Below are positions 21,764 to 30,825 of a stretch of 64,000 bases of DNA, piece after piece. The notes beneath the pieces are model-generated. The model made no database searches. It was not told the DNA's origin and worked only from the letters and a program-made list of their open reading frames with translations. The stretch's first letter is position 1. Every line of letters begins with the position of its first letter. Position numbers and translations under genes: made by a program. Source of the stretch: Psychrobacillus sp. INOP01 (GTDB taxonomy: Bacteria > Bacillota > Bacilli > Bacillales_A > Planococcaceae); contig NZ_CP073315.1 of NCBI RefSeq assembly GCF_018140925.1, forward strand, positions 3,286,001 to 3,350,000. Reading direction: 5' to 3'.

Positions 21764-21796
21764 ACCGATGTTATAATTATATAACATCGGTTTTTT
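21764..21796 (+). terminator. terminator of secA-prfB
   Basis: ACCGATGTTAT / ATAACATCGGT with a short AATT loop, followed by TTTTT. Confidence 0.87.
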
Positions 21797-21830
21797 AATT
21801 TTTCAGAATATATAGATAGGGGAAAGAGCA

Positions 21831-23297
21831 ATGAATATCAATGAGTTGAAAAACGAAGATTTAAAGAGAAAAAACTTCATTTTATTTTTAGCTTATGGTT
21901 TAGCTGCGGGTCTTGGATTACTAGTACAAATTATTATTCAACAGGCAGTGGTTGTCATTATTTCTATTGGAATTCCTTTTGTTGTATCGATTATTATGTA
22001 TTTTGTTGCTAGAAAATCAATACATATCGCTCGTATTTTTCCTTATTTTGTTGTGCTTGCAGGAGCGATAACAGCAGTAAGCATGAGTTATTTTAATGAA
22101 GTAAGTATTGCCACAATTGTATTAGCACTATTCATCCTAATTTTAAGTAGCTTACATTCTAAACAGAGTATTTTTGTGTTCGGTTACCTGCTATGCGTAG
22201 CCGCTATGATTTTAAATGTGTTGATGGATAATTCAGGTATATTTGAAGGACGAACTGTGAATATTTTCTTTATCCAATTCATCATGGCACTCGGAATTTT
22301 CTTACAGGTGAGACAAAGTAAAAAGTTATTCTCCAATGTTGAGAAACTTATAGAAGATGCAAAAGTTAAATCAGATGAAGATGCTTTTCTACATCAAAAA
22401 TTAGAAACTGCTGTATCTGTCATTACGACTAACTTGGAGCAAATTCGCACAAATACATTTAATACGAACAATGCGCAACAGGAAATGCTTGTTGCTGTAA
22501 GTGAAGTTAGTATTGGTTCTCAAAAACAAGCAGACCACGTAGTGGATATTGTAAAAAATACAGAGGCAACTTCTGATTCAGTTAAAGAAATGGCAGGACA
22601 TTTGCATGAGATTGTTAAACAAGCAGAATTAGCAGAACAGAATGCTTCGGATGGTTCCACGGTAATGGAGAAGATGAAAAATGAAATTGATCAATTTACA
22701 GTCTTTTTTGTAGAACTAAATAAAACGTTCAATGGACTTTCTGAAAAAATTAATGAAACAAATAATTTTGCAAGTGATATTCGACAAATTACAGCACAAA
22801 CTAATCTCCTAGCCTTGAACGCCTCAATAGAAGCTGCAAGAGCGGGAGAATTAGGGAAAGGATTTGCTGTTGTTGCAGAAGAAATCCGAAAACTAGCAGG
22901 TGTAACTGATCAGTCACTGGAAAAAATAGACGATAATCTAAATCAATTAAATAAATTCAATCAAGAAGCTCTTAACAAAATAGAAAATGGTGTAAATCAA
23001 ATTTACGCTCAAGTAGCAACAGCTGATAAATCCAATAAATCATTTAATAAACTTCATGAAACAATGAGGAATTTGCAAAACGAGTTAGCTAAATTCTTAA
23101 AAGATGTAGATATCATTTCAAATAATACAGAATCCATTAATATTAGTACAAACGAGTTCGCCGCAATTATTGAAGAAAGCACGGCGACTGTAGAAGAATT
23201 CAACGCAACGCTTATTCAAATAACCGAAGATCAACAGGCAATTGCCAAATATATCGATGAAACATACATGGAAGCACAAACCATCAACAAAAAATAA
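21831..23297 (+). CDS. methyl-accepting chemotaxis protein with multi-span membrane sensor
   Basis: 488 residues. The first ~165 residues are almost entirely hydrophobic (about five or six spans, no extracytoplasmic domain). No HAMP is visible; the coiled coil follows directly, with the signalling tip [35 protein letters not shown] at about 323-357. This architecture suggests sensing within or near the membrane rather than of an external ligand (inference). GGGGAAAG precedes the ATG by 7 nt. Flanked by terminators, so transcribed alone. Confidence 0.88.
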   Translation: MNINELKNEDLKRKNFILFLAYGLAAGLGLLVQIIIQQAVVVIISIGIPFVVSIIMYFVARKSIHIARIFPYFVVLAGAITAVSMSYFNEVSIATIVLALFILILSSLHSKQSIFVFGYLLCVAAMILNVLMDNSGIFEGRTVNIFFIQFIMALGIFLQVRQSKKLFSNVEKLIEDAKVKSDEDAFLHQKLETAVSVITTNLEQIRTNTFNTNNAQQEMLVAVSEVSIGSQKQADHVVDIVKNTEATSDSVKEMAGHLHEIVKQAELAEQNASDGSTVMEKMKNEIDQFTVFFVELNKTFNGLSEKINETNNFASDIRQITAQTNLLALNASIEAARAGELGKGFAVVAEEIRKLAGVTDQSLEKIDDNLNQLNKFNQEALNKIENGVNQIYAQVATADKSNKSFNKLHETMRNLQNELAKFLKDVDIISNNTESINISTNEFAAIIEESTATVEEFNATLIQITEDQQAIAKYIDETYMEAQTINKK

Positions 23298-23307
23298 CTA
23301 TCACTTA

Positions 23308-23338
23308 AAGAGCGTGTCCGAGAGGCATGCTCTTTTTC
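23308..23338 (+). terminator. terminator after second chemoreceptor gene
   Basis: AAAGAGCGTG / CATGCTCTTT (one G-U) followed by TTTTTC. Confidence 0.75.
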
Positions 23339-23375
23339 AAAAACAACAACCACGAAATAAAATCTATCCAATAAT

Positions 23376-23547
23376 ACTGCTGATTTCCGTTTCAACGCAC
23401 TTTCATGTACGAAGCTAGCGCAGCGATGCAGAAACAGGCGGACGCTTTCCGCCCAGCACGGCTTCAAACTCCTCGTCCTACGTTCCTGCGTGGCTTTCAG
23501 CTCGCTCTATTCCTGCTGGAGTCCGTCGCCTTCCACTTCAATCAATT
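23376..23547. repeat. GC-rich dispersed intergenic element (copy A)
   Basis: Starts CTGATTTCCGTTTC, contains GGCGGACGCTTTCCGC and CTCCTCG, and ends TGGAGTCCGTCGCCTTCCACTTCAATCAAT. The same ordered blocks occur at 28446-28800, 50858-50992 and, inverted, at 36494-37060. This copy carries extra sequence between its first two blocks. It is the main content of the 580-bp gap before the YitT-family gene; 23560-23800 is otherwise AT-rich with nothing I recognise. Confidence 0.65.
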
Positions 23548-23808
23548 AAGTGTGTAGTACCCAACAATATGATTTAGACAGCCTATCGCTTAGATGACAG
23601 TATTAGTTTAATTTAATGCAGTGATAATAACATTCTTTTATCGTTGCTGACTTAGGGATAACAATTCTCTTTTTTTATCTGCTACTGATCTATTCTTATC
23701 AGCTGTTATGTATAACTATCTAATGTTGAGGGATAACATTTATATATAACAATCCACAACTCTCCAATTCCATTCACTTTACCTCGTCAACACGCTATCT
23801 TGATGAAG

Positions 23809-23837
23809 TTCACAAATTACTTTTCACTTGTTATACT
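23809..23837 (+). promoter_or_regulatory. promoter of the YitT-family gene
   Basis: TTCACA at 23809-23814, 17-bp spacer, TATACT at 23832-23837 with an extended TG (TTGTTATACT). Confidence 0.6.
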
Positions 23838-23878
23838 AGTGCAGGCAAACACAAGTATTTGTATGAAAGAGGAATGAA

Positions 23879-24754
23879 ATGGAAACTAATATTAATCGTA
23901 GACAATATAAAGAACCGCATCCCATAGTAAAAAACTCGAAAGATTATATTTATGTAATTATCGGTGCAGCCATTATTGCTATTGCATTTAACGTCTTTTT
24001 ATTACCAAACCAAGTAGCTTCTGGTGGAGTTAGCGGAATTAGTACAATTTTAAAAGGAGTTTTTGGTTGGGAGCCAGGACTCGTGCAATATGCTTTTAAT
24101 ATTCCATTGTTTATAGCAGGACTTATCTTTTTAGGGGCGAAATTTGGTATTAAATCCTTAGTAGGTACATTAGTTCTACCAGCAGTAGTACTAGTATCTG
24201 CTAACTGGGAACCTTGGACGATGAATCCATTGCTTGGAGCTTTATTTGGCGGAATTTCTGTTGGTTTAGGCTTAGGTCTCGTTTTTAGAGGTGGCGCGTC
24301 CACAGGTGGAACCGATTTAGCTGCACAAATTATTACGAAGTATACAGGATTTTCACTTGGGACAAGCGTACTCTTGTTAGATGGATTGATAGTACTTAGC
24401 GCCGCGGTCGTTTTCGACATTGAGAAGGCTCTATATGCGCTAATCGGTTTATTTGTTACGACAAAAACGATTGATCTTGTTCAATTAGGATTTAGCCAAT
24501 CCAAAATGATTTATATTATCACGAATAAACAAGATGAAATTAGAGATGCTATATATACCGAGATAGATCGCGGTGTAACAAAACTTCCAGCTTATGGTGG
24601 GTACACGAATGTAGAACGACCAATTTTAATGGTTGTGGCATATCAGACAGAGTTCACAAAGTTGAAACATATCATTAAAACTATTGACCCTGCTGCTTTT
24701 GTCATAGTTTCGGATGCCTATGAGGTACTGGGAGAAGGTTTCAAAAGATCATAA
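23879..24754 (+). CDS. YitT/DUF161-family membrane protein (YvjA-like)
   Basis: 291 residues. Five to six hydrophobic spans between about 25 and 205 with the family signature GGVSGIS and RGGASTGGTDLAAQI. A C-terminal cytoplasmic DUF2179 domain (about 210-285, MIYIITNKQDEIRDAIY...DRGVTKLPAYGGYT). Position between prfB and cccB corresponds to B. subtilis yvjA. Function of the family is unknown. AGAGGAATGAA precedes the ATG. Confidence 0.88.
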   Translation: METNINRRQYKEPHPIVKNSKDYIYVIIGAAIIAIAFNVFLLPNQVASGGVSGISTILKGVFGWEPGLVQYAFNIPLFIAGLIFLGAKFGIKSLVGTLVLPAVVLVSANWEPWTMNPLLGALFGGISVGLGLGLVFRGGASTGGTDLAAQIITKYTGFSLGTSVLLLDGLIVLSAAVVFDIEKALYALIGLFVTTKTIDLVQLGFSQSKMIYIITNKQDEIRDAIYTEIDRGVTKLPAYGGYTNVERPILMVVAYQTEFTKLKHIIKTIDPAAFVIVSDAYEVLGEGFKRS

Positions 24755-24804
24755 GTTAGGTATAATAATTATGCAAACTAAATTCTATTTAGGGAGGTAG
24801 TAAC

Positions 24805-25155
24805 ATGAACAAAAAACTATTAGCTTTAATATTTGGAGCAGGGCTAGTACTAGCTGCATGTGGTGGCGGTGATGATAATGCCGATAAAGATACGGATACA
24901 TCAACTGACTCTGGTACTACCACTGAAACAACCTCAGTGGATGCAGAAAAAATCGTTAGTGCAAAATGTATTAGCTGTCATGGTCAAAATTTAGAGGGGC
25001 AAGGTAACTTCCCAGCTCTAAACAACGTAGGCTCACGCTTATCACAAGATGAAATTTTAAATGTTATTGAAAACGGTAAAGGCGCAATGCCTCCAGGAAT
25101 TATTTCTGGTGATGACGCTCAAGCGGTAGCTGAGTGGTTAGCAGCTAAGAAATAA
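24805..25155 (+). CDS. cccB: cytochrome c-551-type lipoprotein
   Basis: 116 residues. Lipoprotein signal MNKKLLALIFGAGLVLAACGGG with lipobox Cys at 19. An Asp/Thr/Ser-rich linker (about 23-50), then a small class I cytochrome c: haem motif CISCHG with the Met ligand likely in GAMPPGI near residue 95. Anchored outside the membrane, it should pass electrons to a terminal oxidase. Same position as B. subtilis cccB upstream of ftsEX. GGGAGG precedes the ATG. Confidence 0.93.
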   Translation: MNKKLLALIFGAGLVLAACGGGDDNADKDTDTSTDSGTTTETTSVDAEKIVSAKCISCHGQNLEGQGNFPALNNVGSRLSQDEILNVIENGKGAMPPGIISGDDAQAVAEWLAAKK

Positions 25156-25178
25156 TTTTAGAACTAAACATTCAGATG

Positions 25179-25215
25179 AAATCAGCTGCTCTTTTTGAGT
25201 AGCTGATTTTTTATT
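25179..25215 (+). terminator. terminator of cccB
   Basis: AAATCAGCT / AGCTGATTT with TTTTTATT after the stem. Confidence 0.8.
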
Positions 25216-25435
25216 GATAAAAGAAGGATTCTCCTCGAATAGTGTAGAATGTTTGGTGAGTAGGTATAAGGCAGTTAAGTGTAATTGACTAGTTAGGATA
25301 AAACATAGATTCGTTTTTAAAATATCTATCCTTTTTTACCTATAAATTGAAATCTAATTGTAACAAAAAAACCCGCTTCTAATGTTATAATAGGCGTGTT
25401 GCATTTTATGACGAATCTAATTAGGTGGTTTATAA

Positions 25436-26122
25436 ATGATAGAAATGATAAATGTCTACAAAAAATATCCAAACGGTATTGTTGCCGCAAACGGTATTGA
25501 TGTAAAGATTGAACAAGGTGATTTTGTCTATGTAGTAGGACCAAGTGGAGCAGGGAAGTCAACGTTCATCAAAATGATGTATCGAGAAGAACGTCCAACC
25601 ACTGGAGATATTTTGATAAATGGTGTCAATTTAGCAACTCTCAAAAACAATAAAGTACCATATTTAAGACGCCAAATCGGTGTAGTATTCCAAGACTTTA
25701 AATTGTTACCACGTTTGAATGTATATGAAAATGTGGCGTTTGCATTAGAAGTTATAGAAGAAACACCTAAAGTAATACGAAAAAAAGTAATGGATGTATT
25801 AGAGCTAGTTGGACTGAAACACAAAGCAAGAATGTTCCCAACCGAACTTTCAGGGGGAGAACAGCAACGTGTGTCTATTGCTAGGTCCATCGTGAATACA
25901 CCAAAGCTTGTTATTGCGGATGAACCTACGGGAAACTTGGATCCAGAAACTTCATGGGAAATTATGAATATATTCGAAGAAATCAATGCTCGAGGAACAA
26001 CTATTATAATGGCAACTCATAATAGAGAAATTGTTAATACTATTAGACACCGTGTTATAGCAGTTGAGGGTGGATTAATCACTCGAGACGAATACGGAGG
26101 AGAATACGGTTATGAAGGGTAG
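25436..26122 (+). CDS. ftsE: cell-division ABC ATPase FtsE
   Basis: 228 residues. Walker A GPSGAGKST (about 38-46), signature LSGGEQQR, Walker B LVIADEPTGNLD. With FtsX it forms an ABC-type transmission complex that activates peptidoglycan hydrolases rather than a pump. The last 11 bp overlap ftsX. ATG follows TTAGGTGG. Confidence 0.97.
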   Translation: MIEMINVYKKYPNGIVAANGIDVKIEQGDFVYVVGPSGAGKSTFIKMMYREERPTTGDILINGVNLATLKNNKVPYLRRQIGVVFQDFKLLPRLNVYENVAFALEVIEETPKVIRKKVMDVLELVGLKHKARMFPTELSGGEQQRVSIARSIVNTPKLVIADEPTGNLDPETSWEIMNIFEEINARGTTIIMATHNREIVNTIRHRVIAVEGGLITRDEYGGEYGYEG

Positions 26123-26999
26123 AACATTAGGTAGACACTTCAGAGAAAGTATAAAGAGCATCAGTCGTAATGGATGGATGACATTTGCTTCGGTAAGTGC
26201 AGTAACAGTTACATTGTTACTTGTCGGAGTGTTCGTTATGATCATGATGAACTTGAATAAGGTAGCAGATGACTTGGAAAAAGACGTAGAGATTAAAGTC
26301 TATGTCGAGTTAACATCAGATGAAGCTTCTATAACAAAACTAGAACAAGAGATTAAAGAAACAAAAGGAGTAGAAGAAGTTAAATATTCTCCAAAAGGAG
26401 ACGAGTTAAATAAATTAGTAGTTGATTTTGGAGAAGATTTACGATTATTTGAACAACAGAATCCATTACATAATGTATTTTATGCTAAAGCTACCAATCC
26501 TCAAGAAACTGAAGCAGTAGCTGAGAAATTAGATCGTCTCGATAATACGTTTGAAGTAAAGTATGGAGAAGGTAAAATAGAAAAGCTATTCTCGTTCTTG
26601 AATACCGGTAGAAATGTTGGACTAGTATTGATTTTGGCGTTGTTATTTACGGCAATGTTCCTTATCTCTAACACGATTCGTATTACAATTGTTGCAAGAA
26701 GAAGAGATATTGAAATTATGAAGCTAGTCGGAGCAACGAATTGGTTTATTCGTATTCCATTCATCTTAGAAGGTATGTGGCTTGGAATTTTAGGTGCCAT
26801 CGTTCCTATAACGTTAGTAACAGTACTCTACTATAATATCTATAATTTGCTAGCTCCAAAGCTAGAACAAGGAAAATTATTTGAACTACTTGAGTTCTCA
26901 CCATTTATATATCAAGTAAACGGCTTGATCTTATTAATGGGGATACTTATAGGCGTTTGGGGAAGTTTCATGTCAGTTCGCAAATTTCTACGTGTGTAG
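26112..26999 (+). CDS. ftsX: cell-division membrane protein FtsX
   Basis: 295 residues with four spans (about 22-46, 170-192, 220-245, 268-288) and the large extracellular loop between TM1 and TM2 (about 47-165) that contacts the wall-hydrolase partner. Conserved ARRRDIEIMKLVGATNWFIRIPF follows TM2. Coupled to ftsE by overlap. Confidence 0.96.
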   Translation: MKGRTLGRHFRESIKSISRNGWMTFASVSAVTVTLLLVGVFVMIMMNLNKVADDLEKDVEIKVYVELTSDEASITKLEQEIKETKGVEEVKYSPKGDELNKLVVDFGEDLRLFEQQNPLHNVFYAKATNPQETEAVAEKLDRLDNTFEVKYGEGKIEKLFSFLNTGRNVGLVLILALLFTAMFLISNTIRITIVARRRDIEIMKLVGATNWFIRIPFILEGMWLGILGAIVPITLVTVLYYNIYNLLAPKLEQGKLFELLEFSPFIYQVNGLILLMGILIGVWGSFMSVRKFLRV

Positions 27000-27026
27000 T
27001 TGGTAAATTGAAGGGAGCAAGAAATT

Positions 27027-28337
27027 TTGAGAAAACAGTCTAAATGGATGCTACGAATTATGGCGATAGCTACTACAGGAGCACTTTTAATAACGACTCC
27101 AAGTGCTTTTGCGAATACCTTAGATGATTTAAAAAACGAACAAAAACAATTAGAGCAAAAGAAAAACACTATTGACTCAACTATTAAAGAAACAAAAGGT
27201 AAGATTGATCAAAATGTATCAAAAATTGATCAAATTATGGCGCAAATTAAAGAGTTAGATACTAAAATTATTAACACTGAAGCACAGATTTCTGAAGTGT
27301 TAAATCAAATAAAATTAACAACAACTGAAATTGAAAAGTTACGTGCTTCTATAAACGAGCTTGAGAGAAAAATTGAAGAACGTGATGAACTATTAAAAGA
27401 ACGTATTCGTGCGGTTCAAGTAAGTGGAGGTTCTGTTAGTTACTTAGATGTATTATTAGGGGCAAATAGCTTCATCGATTTCATCGACCGCTTTTCTGCT
27501 GTTAATACATTGATGGAGGCAGACCGTACCATCTTAAAAGAACAAGCAGATGATAAAGAAAAATTAGAAGAGCAACAGGCTAGCCTAGAGAAAAAACTAC
27601 AACAGCAGGAAGATAGTAAAGATGAGCTTGTTAGTTTAAAAGCATCTTTAGATACTCAAAAGGCATCAAAAGGTAATTTAGTGGATCAGTTAGAAGTAGA
27701 ACAAGCAAAATTGATCAATCAAAAAGAAGTATTAGAAACGGAATATGACGAAATTCTAAACTTAAGTCAAGAAACGCAAAATAAAATTGTTGCTGAACAA
27801 AAAAGATTAGCCGAAGTTGCTAGAAAAGCAGCAGAAGAAAAGAAACGTAAAGAAGAGGAAGAAAGAAAACGTCAGCAAGCAGCGAGTGGTGGTTCTTCTT
27901 CATCCATTCCAAATGTTTCTGCTGGTTCTTGGACAAAACCCGCCTCTGGACGATTCACTTCTGGATACGGTAGTAGAACTCATCCGATTCATGGGGTAGT
28001 AAAAACCCATTATGGTATTGATATAGCTAATAGTACTGGTACACCAGTATTATCTGCTGCCGATGGTGTAATTTCTTATGCTGCTCCGCTTAGCACATAC
28101 GGAAATGTTATCATGGTGACACATTCCATTGATGGTCAAATCTTCACTTCTTTATATGCGCATCTAAGCAGTATTAAAGTAAGTGTTGGACAAGTTGTAT
28201 CGAAAGGGCAGATTATCGGTGCCATTGGTACTACTGGTAATTCGACTGGACCTCATTTACATTTTGAGATACATGTTGGAAACTGGGAAGGTATGGCCAA
28301 AAACTCTGTTAACCCATTGAGATATATTTCCCTATAA
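27027..28337 (+). CDS. EnvC-like coiled-coil M23 peptidoglycan hydrolase
   Basis: 436 residues from TTG at 27027 (GAAGGGAGC upstream). Signal peptide about 1-30 ending SAFANT. A long coiled coil covers about 32-255, then a Lys/Glu/Arg-rich linker and a Ser/Gly tract. A LytM/M23 domain covers about 300-430 with zinc ligands in the HYGID motif (about 330) and GPHLHFEIH (about 408). Immediately downstream of ftsEX, so probably the hydrolase partner it activates. B. subtilis uses the NlpC/P60 protein CwlO encoded elsewhere. All M23 metal ligands seem present, so unlike E. coli EnvC it may itself be catalytic. Confidence 0.9.
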   Translation: MRKQSKWMLRIMAIATTGALLITTPSAFANTLDDLKNEQKQLEQKKNTIDSTIKETKGKIDQNVSKIDQIMAQIKELDTKIINTEAQISEVLNQIKLTTTEIEKLRASINELERKIEERDELLKERIRAVQVSGGSVSYLDVLLGANSFIDFIDRFSAVNTLMEADRTILKEQADDKEKLEEQQASLEKKLQQQEDSKDELVSLKASLDTQKASKGNLVDQLEVEQAKLINQKEVLETEYDEILNLSQETQNKIVAEQKRLAEVARKAAEEKKRKEEEERKRQQAASGGSSSSIPNVSAGSWTKPASGRFTSGYGSRTHPIHGVVKTHYGIDIANSTGTPVLSAADGVISYAAPLSTYGNVIMVTHSIDGQIFTSLYAHLSSIKVSVGQVVSKGQIIGAIGTTGNSTGPHLHFEIHVGNWEGMAKNSVNPLRYISL

Positions 28338-28345
28338 CTTTTATA

Positions 28346-28384
28346 CAACGCTTTTCCATTCGTGGAGAAGCGTTGTTTTTTTCA
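28346..28384 (+). terminator. terminator of ftsEX operon
   Basis: CAACGCTT / AAGCGTTG stem with an additional partly paired loop and TTTTTTTTT tail. Confidence 0.85.
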
Positions 28385-28445
28385 TTAGTAAGAGTTTCGA
28401 TTATAATGCATAATAAAAACCTAGATAATAGTAGAGGGTAATACT

Positions 28446-28860
28446 ATGATTTCCGTTTTACGCGGACGCTTTCCGTGGACAAGGCCGAGCCTCCTCGCTT
28501 TGCTGCGGGGTCTCGACTTTCTCGCTGTTCCCGCAGGAGTCACCGCGTTACACTTCAATCAATGGGTGAGCAGATCTTAACTTTATAATTGAACTGGTTT
28601 AGTATTTAATAAACGATGATTAAAAAGAGTTAATCAAAGTGGAAGGTAATTAAAGAGTGGCAGTAATACTATGATTTCCGTTTCACGCGGACGAGGCCGA
28701 GCCTCCTCGCTTTGCTGCGGGATCTCGACTTTCTCGCTGCTCCCGCAGGAGTCGCCGCGTTACACTCCAATCAATGAGTGAGTAGATCTTAATTTTATAA
28801 TTGAACTGGTTTAGTATTTTAAAAACGATGATTAAAAAGAGCTAATAAAGATTGAAGTAA
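28446..28860. repeat. two tandem 225-bp units of the GC-rich element (copies B and C)
   Basis: Both units begin ATGATTTCCGTTT (28446 and 28671, 225 bp apart). They contain GCCGAGCCTCCTCGCTTTGCTGCGGG and CCCGCAGGAGTC, and end CAATCAATG(A/G)GTGAG followed by an AT-rich tail with AACGATGATTAAAAAGAG. The second copy lacks about 13 bp of the first block. The unit length equals that at 36494-36943, which lies in the opposite orientation. Confidence 0.8.
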
Positions 28861-29099
28861 CACATTCGATAAACTAATCTGTAGGGTGAGGCAAGCACAT
28901 ATTCGTATAGATAGTACCTCAATGGAGAAATCTATACCTTAATTACTAGTTTCTTGCTTTGTCACGACCAATACTTGCGCTTACTGGTCGTTTGCTTGCG
29001 GAACGGAAAATTTGCTCATTAATTGTTGGCAACTTATCTACTACCAAATTAAGGACACATAACTTTAGAAATTCAATTCTGTGTCATCGGCGGTAAATA

Positions 29100-29213
29100 G
29101 GATGCGCGCCTTCCAAGCCGCATGAGCGCGAAGAATGAGACTTCAAAAGGGATGAAGGAGCACAAGCGATCATCCTTGAAGGCTCGTGCGTAGCGTGCGG
29201 CAAGCGCACATCC
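29100..29213. repeat. long hairpin element, copy 1
   Basis: GGATGCGCGC at 29100-29109 pairs with GCGCACATCC at 29204-29213 (one mismatch), with inner pairing CGCATGAGC / GCTCGTGCG. Further copies are at 29429-29543 and 29737-29851. Confidence 0.7.
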
Positions 29214-29428
29214 GATTAGAAAGTTTCTATATGGAGAAATCTTTGCCTTATGATCGGTTTCTTGCTGTGGTACGACCGATACTTGCGCTTACTAGTCGTT
29301 TACTTGCTCTCAATGCAGAATTACTTGCGGAAAGGAAAATTTACCTATTTATTTTTGGCATCTTATCTACTACCAATGTAAGGACACATAATTTTAGAAA
29401 TTCAATTCTGTGTCATCGGCGGTAAATA

Positions 29429-29543
29429 GGATGTGCGCCTTCCAAGCCGCATGAGCGCGAAGAAGGAGACTTCAAAAGGGATGAAGGAGCGATTGCGACA
29501 CATCCTTGAAGGCTCATGCGTAGCGTGAGGCAAGCGCACATCC
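29429..29543. repeat. long hairpin element, copy 2
   Basis: GGATGTGCGC (29429-29438) pairs perfectly with GCGCACATCC (29534-29543). Inner CGCATGAGC / GCTCATGCG also pairs. The loop region carries GACTTCAAAAGGGATGAAGG. Confidence 0.75.
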
Positions 29544-29736
29544 GATTTGAAAGTTTTAATATGGAGAAATCTTTGCCTTATGATTAGTTACTTACTTTGG
29601 TACGTTGGATATTTGCGTTTATGCAGAATTACTTGCGGAACGGAAAATTTGTCTATTAATTGTTGGCATCTTATCTACTAACAATGTAAGGACACATAAT
29701 TTTAGAAATTCAATTCTGTGTTATCTACTGTAAATA

Positions 29737-29851
29737 GGATGTGTGCCTTCCATGCCGCTAGATCGCGAAGAATGAGACTTCAAAAGGGATGAAGGAGCAC
29801 AAGCGACACATCCTTGAAGGCTCATGCGTAGCGTGCGGCAAGCGCACATCC
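29737..29851. repeat. long hairpin element, copy 3
   Basis: GGATGTGTGC (29737-29746) pairs with GCGCACATCC (29842-29851) with a G-U pair. The inner left arm is diverged (CCGCTAGATC), so this copy is decaying. Confidence 0.65.
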
Positions 29852-29895
29852 GATTAGAAAGTACCTCAATGAATAAATCTCTACCTTATAATCAG

Positions 29896-30000
29896 TTACT
29901 TGCTTTGGTAGAATGGATATATGCGTTCATGCCGATTTTACTTGCCATACTATATTAATTATTTCCGCTTATTCTTCATTTACTTGCTCAAGTTAATAAT
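29896..30000. repeat. 21-bp array, core TTACTTGC (5 units), in the partial fourth unit
   Basis: Units at 29896, 29917, 29938, 29959 and 29980, exactly 21 bp each. Units 1, 3 and 5 begin TTACTTGC; the even ones begin ATATATGC and TTATTTCC. No hairpin follows, so the fourth large repeat is truncated. Confidence 0.7.
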
Positions 30001-30175
30001 GTATGTGTCTAAAGGAATATTTCACCATTTTTCATTAACTAGTATCGATTTCAATTTCAAAGTTTCCTTAAGTCACTACATAGCCACATTTTTAGCTCAT
30101 TTAATTCGTATTTAATGCAATAGATAACATATAATAAGGGCAGTGAAATATTATAGTACCAGTAGGAGGTATAAT

Positions 30176-30754
30176 ATGAAGAAAAAAATTATTGGGCTGT
30201 TAGTTATAGCTGCATTAGTAGCAATCGCAACAATATCCTTTGTAAGAGATAATATTGATGAGCAAGAAGCATTTGCAGGTGAGCAAATGGGTACAGATCT
30301 TGCGAACAATCCTGCGAATGAAGGTTTAGGTCAAGGAAATACCGCACCTAACTTTACACTAACTACTTTAGAAGGTGAGGAAGTCACACTCGCTGATTAT
30401 AAAGGAAAGAAAGTAGTGTTAAATTTCTGGGCAACCTGGTGTCCTCCTTGTAAGGCAGAGATGCCACACATGCAAAACTATTACGAAGATATGGCAGAAA
30501 AAGAAAATGTAGAAATTCTAGCTGTCAATTTGACAAGTACTGATGTTGGACTGGACAAAGTGAAAGCGTTTCAAGAAGATTATGCCCTTAGTTTTCCTAT
30601 TCCTTTAGATGAGGAAGGGATTGTTGGGGAGACCTATCAGGCGATTACGATACCTACTACTTATATGATAGATACGACAGGAACTATTCAAAATAAGATT
30701 GTTGGACCGATGGATGAGCAAATGTTAACAGACTATATTAGTAATTTAAAATAA
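30176..30754 (+). CDS. TlpA/ResA-like membrane-anchored thiol-disulfide oxidoreductase
   Basis: 192 residues. Signal-anchor about 3-24, then a thioredoxin-fold domain about 55-190 with active site WCPPC in NFWATWCPPCKAEMPH and the cis-Pro region TIPTTYMID. ResA-type proteins reduce apo-cytochrome c or sporulation proteins on the outer face of the membrane; cccB lies in the same window but is not linked transcriptionally. ATG at 30176 is chosen for AGTAGGAGG 5-6 nt upstream; the frame is open to 30143 without a site. Confidence 0.87.
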   Translation: MKKKIIGLLVIAALVAIATISFVRDNIDEQEAFAGEQMGTDLANNPANEGLGQGNTAPNFTLTTLEGEEVTLADYKGKKVVLNFWATWCPPCKAEMPHMQNYYEDMAEKENVEILAVNLTSTDVGLDKVKAFQEDYALSFPIPLDEEGIVGETYQAITIPTTYMIDTTGTIQNKIVGPMDEQMLTDYISNLK

Positions 30755-30825
30755 GAATCGATTTTTGGGCAAGTATTAAACTCCTCTTACCACACATATA
30801 TTAGTGGAAAAGTAGGAGGTTGAAC

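Larger units (their letters stand above)
28923..29869. repeat. three tandem ~309-bp complex repeat units
   Basis: Unit starts (TGGAGAAATCT / TGAATAAATCT) are at 28923, 29232, 29562 and 29870, giving lengths 309, 330 and 308. Each unit holds (1) a 21-bp array with core TTACTTGC, (2) a GACACA...TGTGTC inverted repeat, and (3) a long GC-rich hairpin GGATGTGCGC...GCGCACATCC of about 115 nt. Unit 2 is longer by exactly one 21-bp module. No credible gene exists in 28385-30175; open frames here have no ribosome binding sites and run through the repeats. Confidence 0.85.

Noticed and set aside
29186-29425. 79-residue plus-strand ORF in the repeat region
   Set aside because: Runs across hairpin, 21-bp array and inverted repeat of two adjoining units; no ribosome binding site, not kept open in the other units.
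28923-30000. Insertion sequence or degraded transposon
   Set aside because: No transposase-like frame, no terminal inverted repeats bounding the whole region; tandem structure fits repeat expansion.
29921-30115. 64-residue plus-strand ORF
   Set aside because: Covers the 21-bp array of the partial fourth unit and AT-rich sequence; no ribosome binding site.
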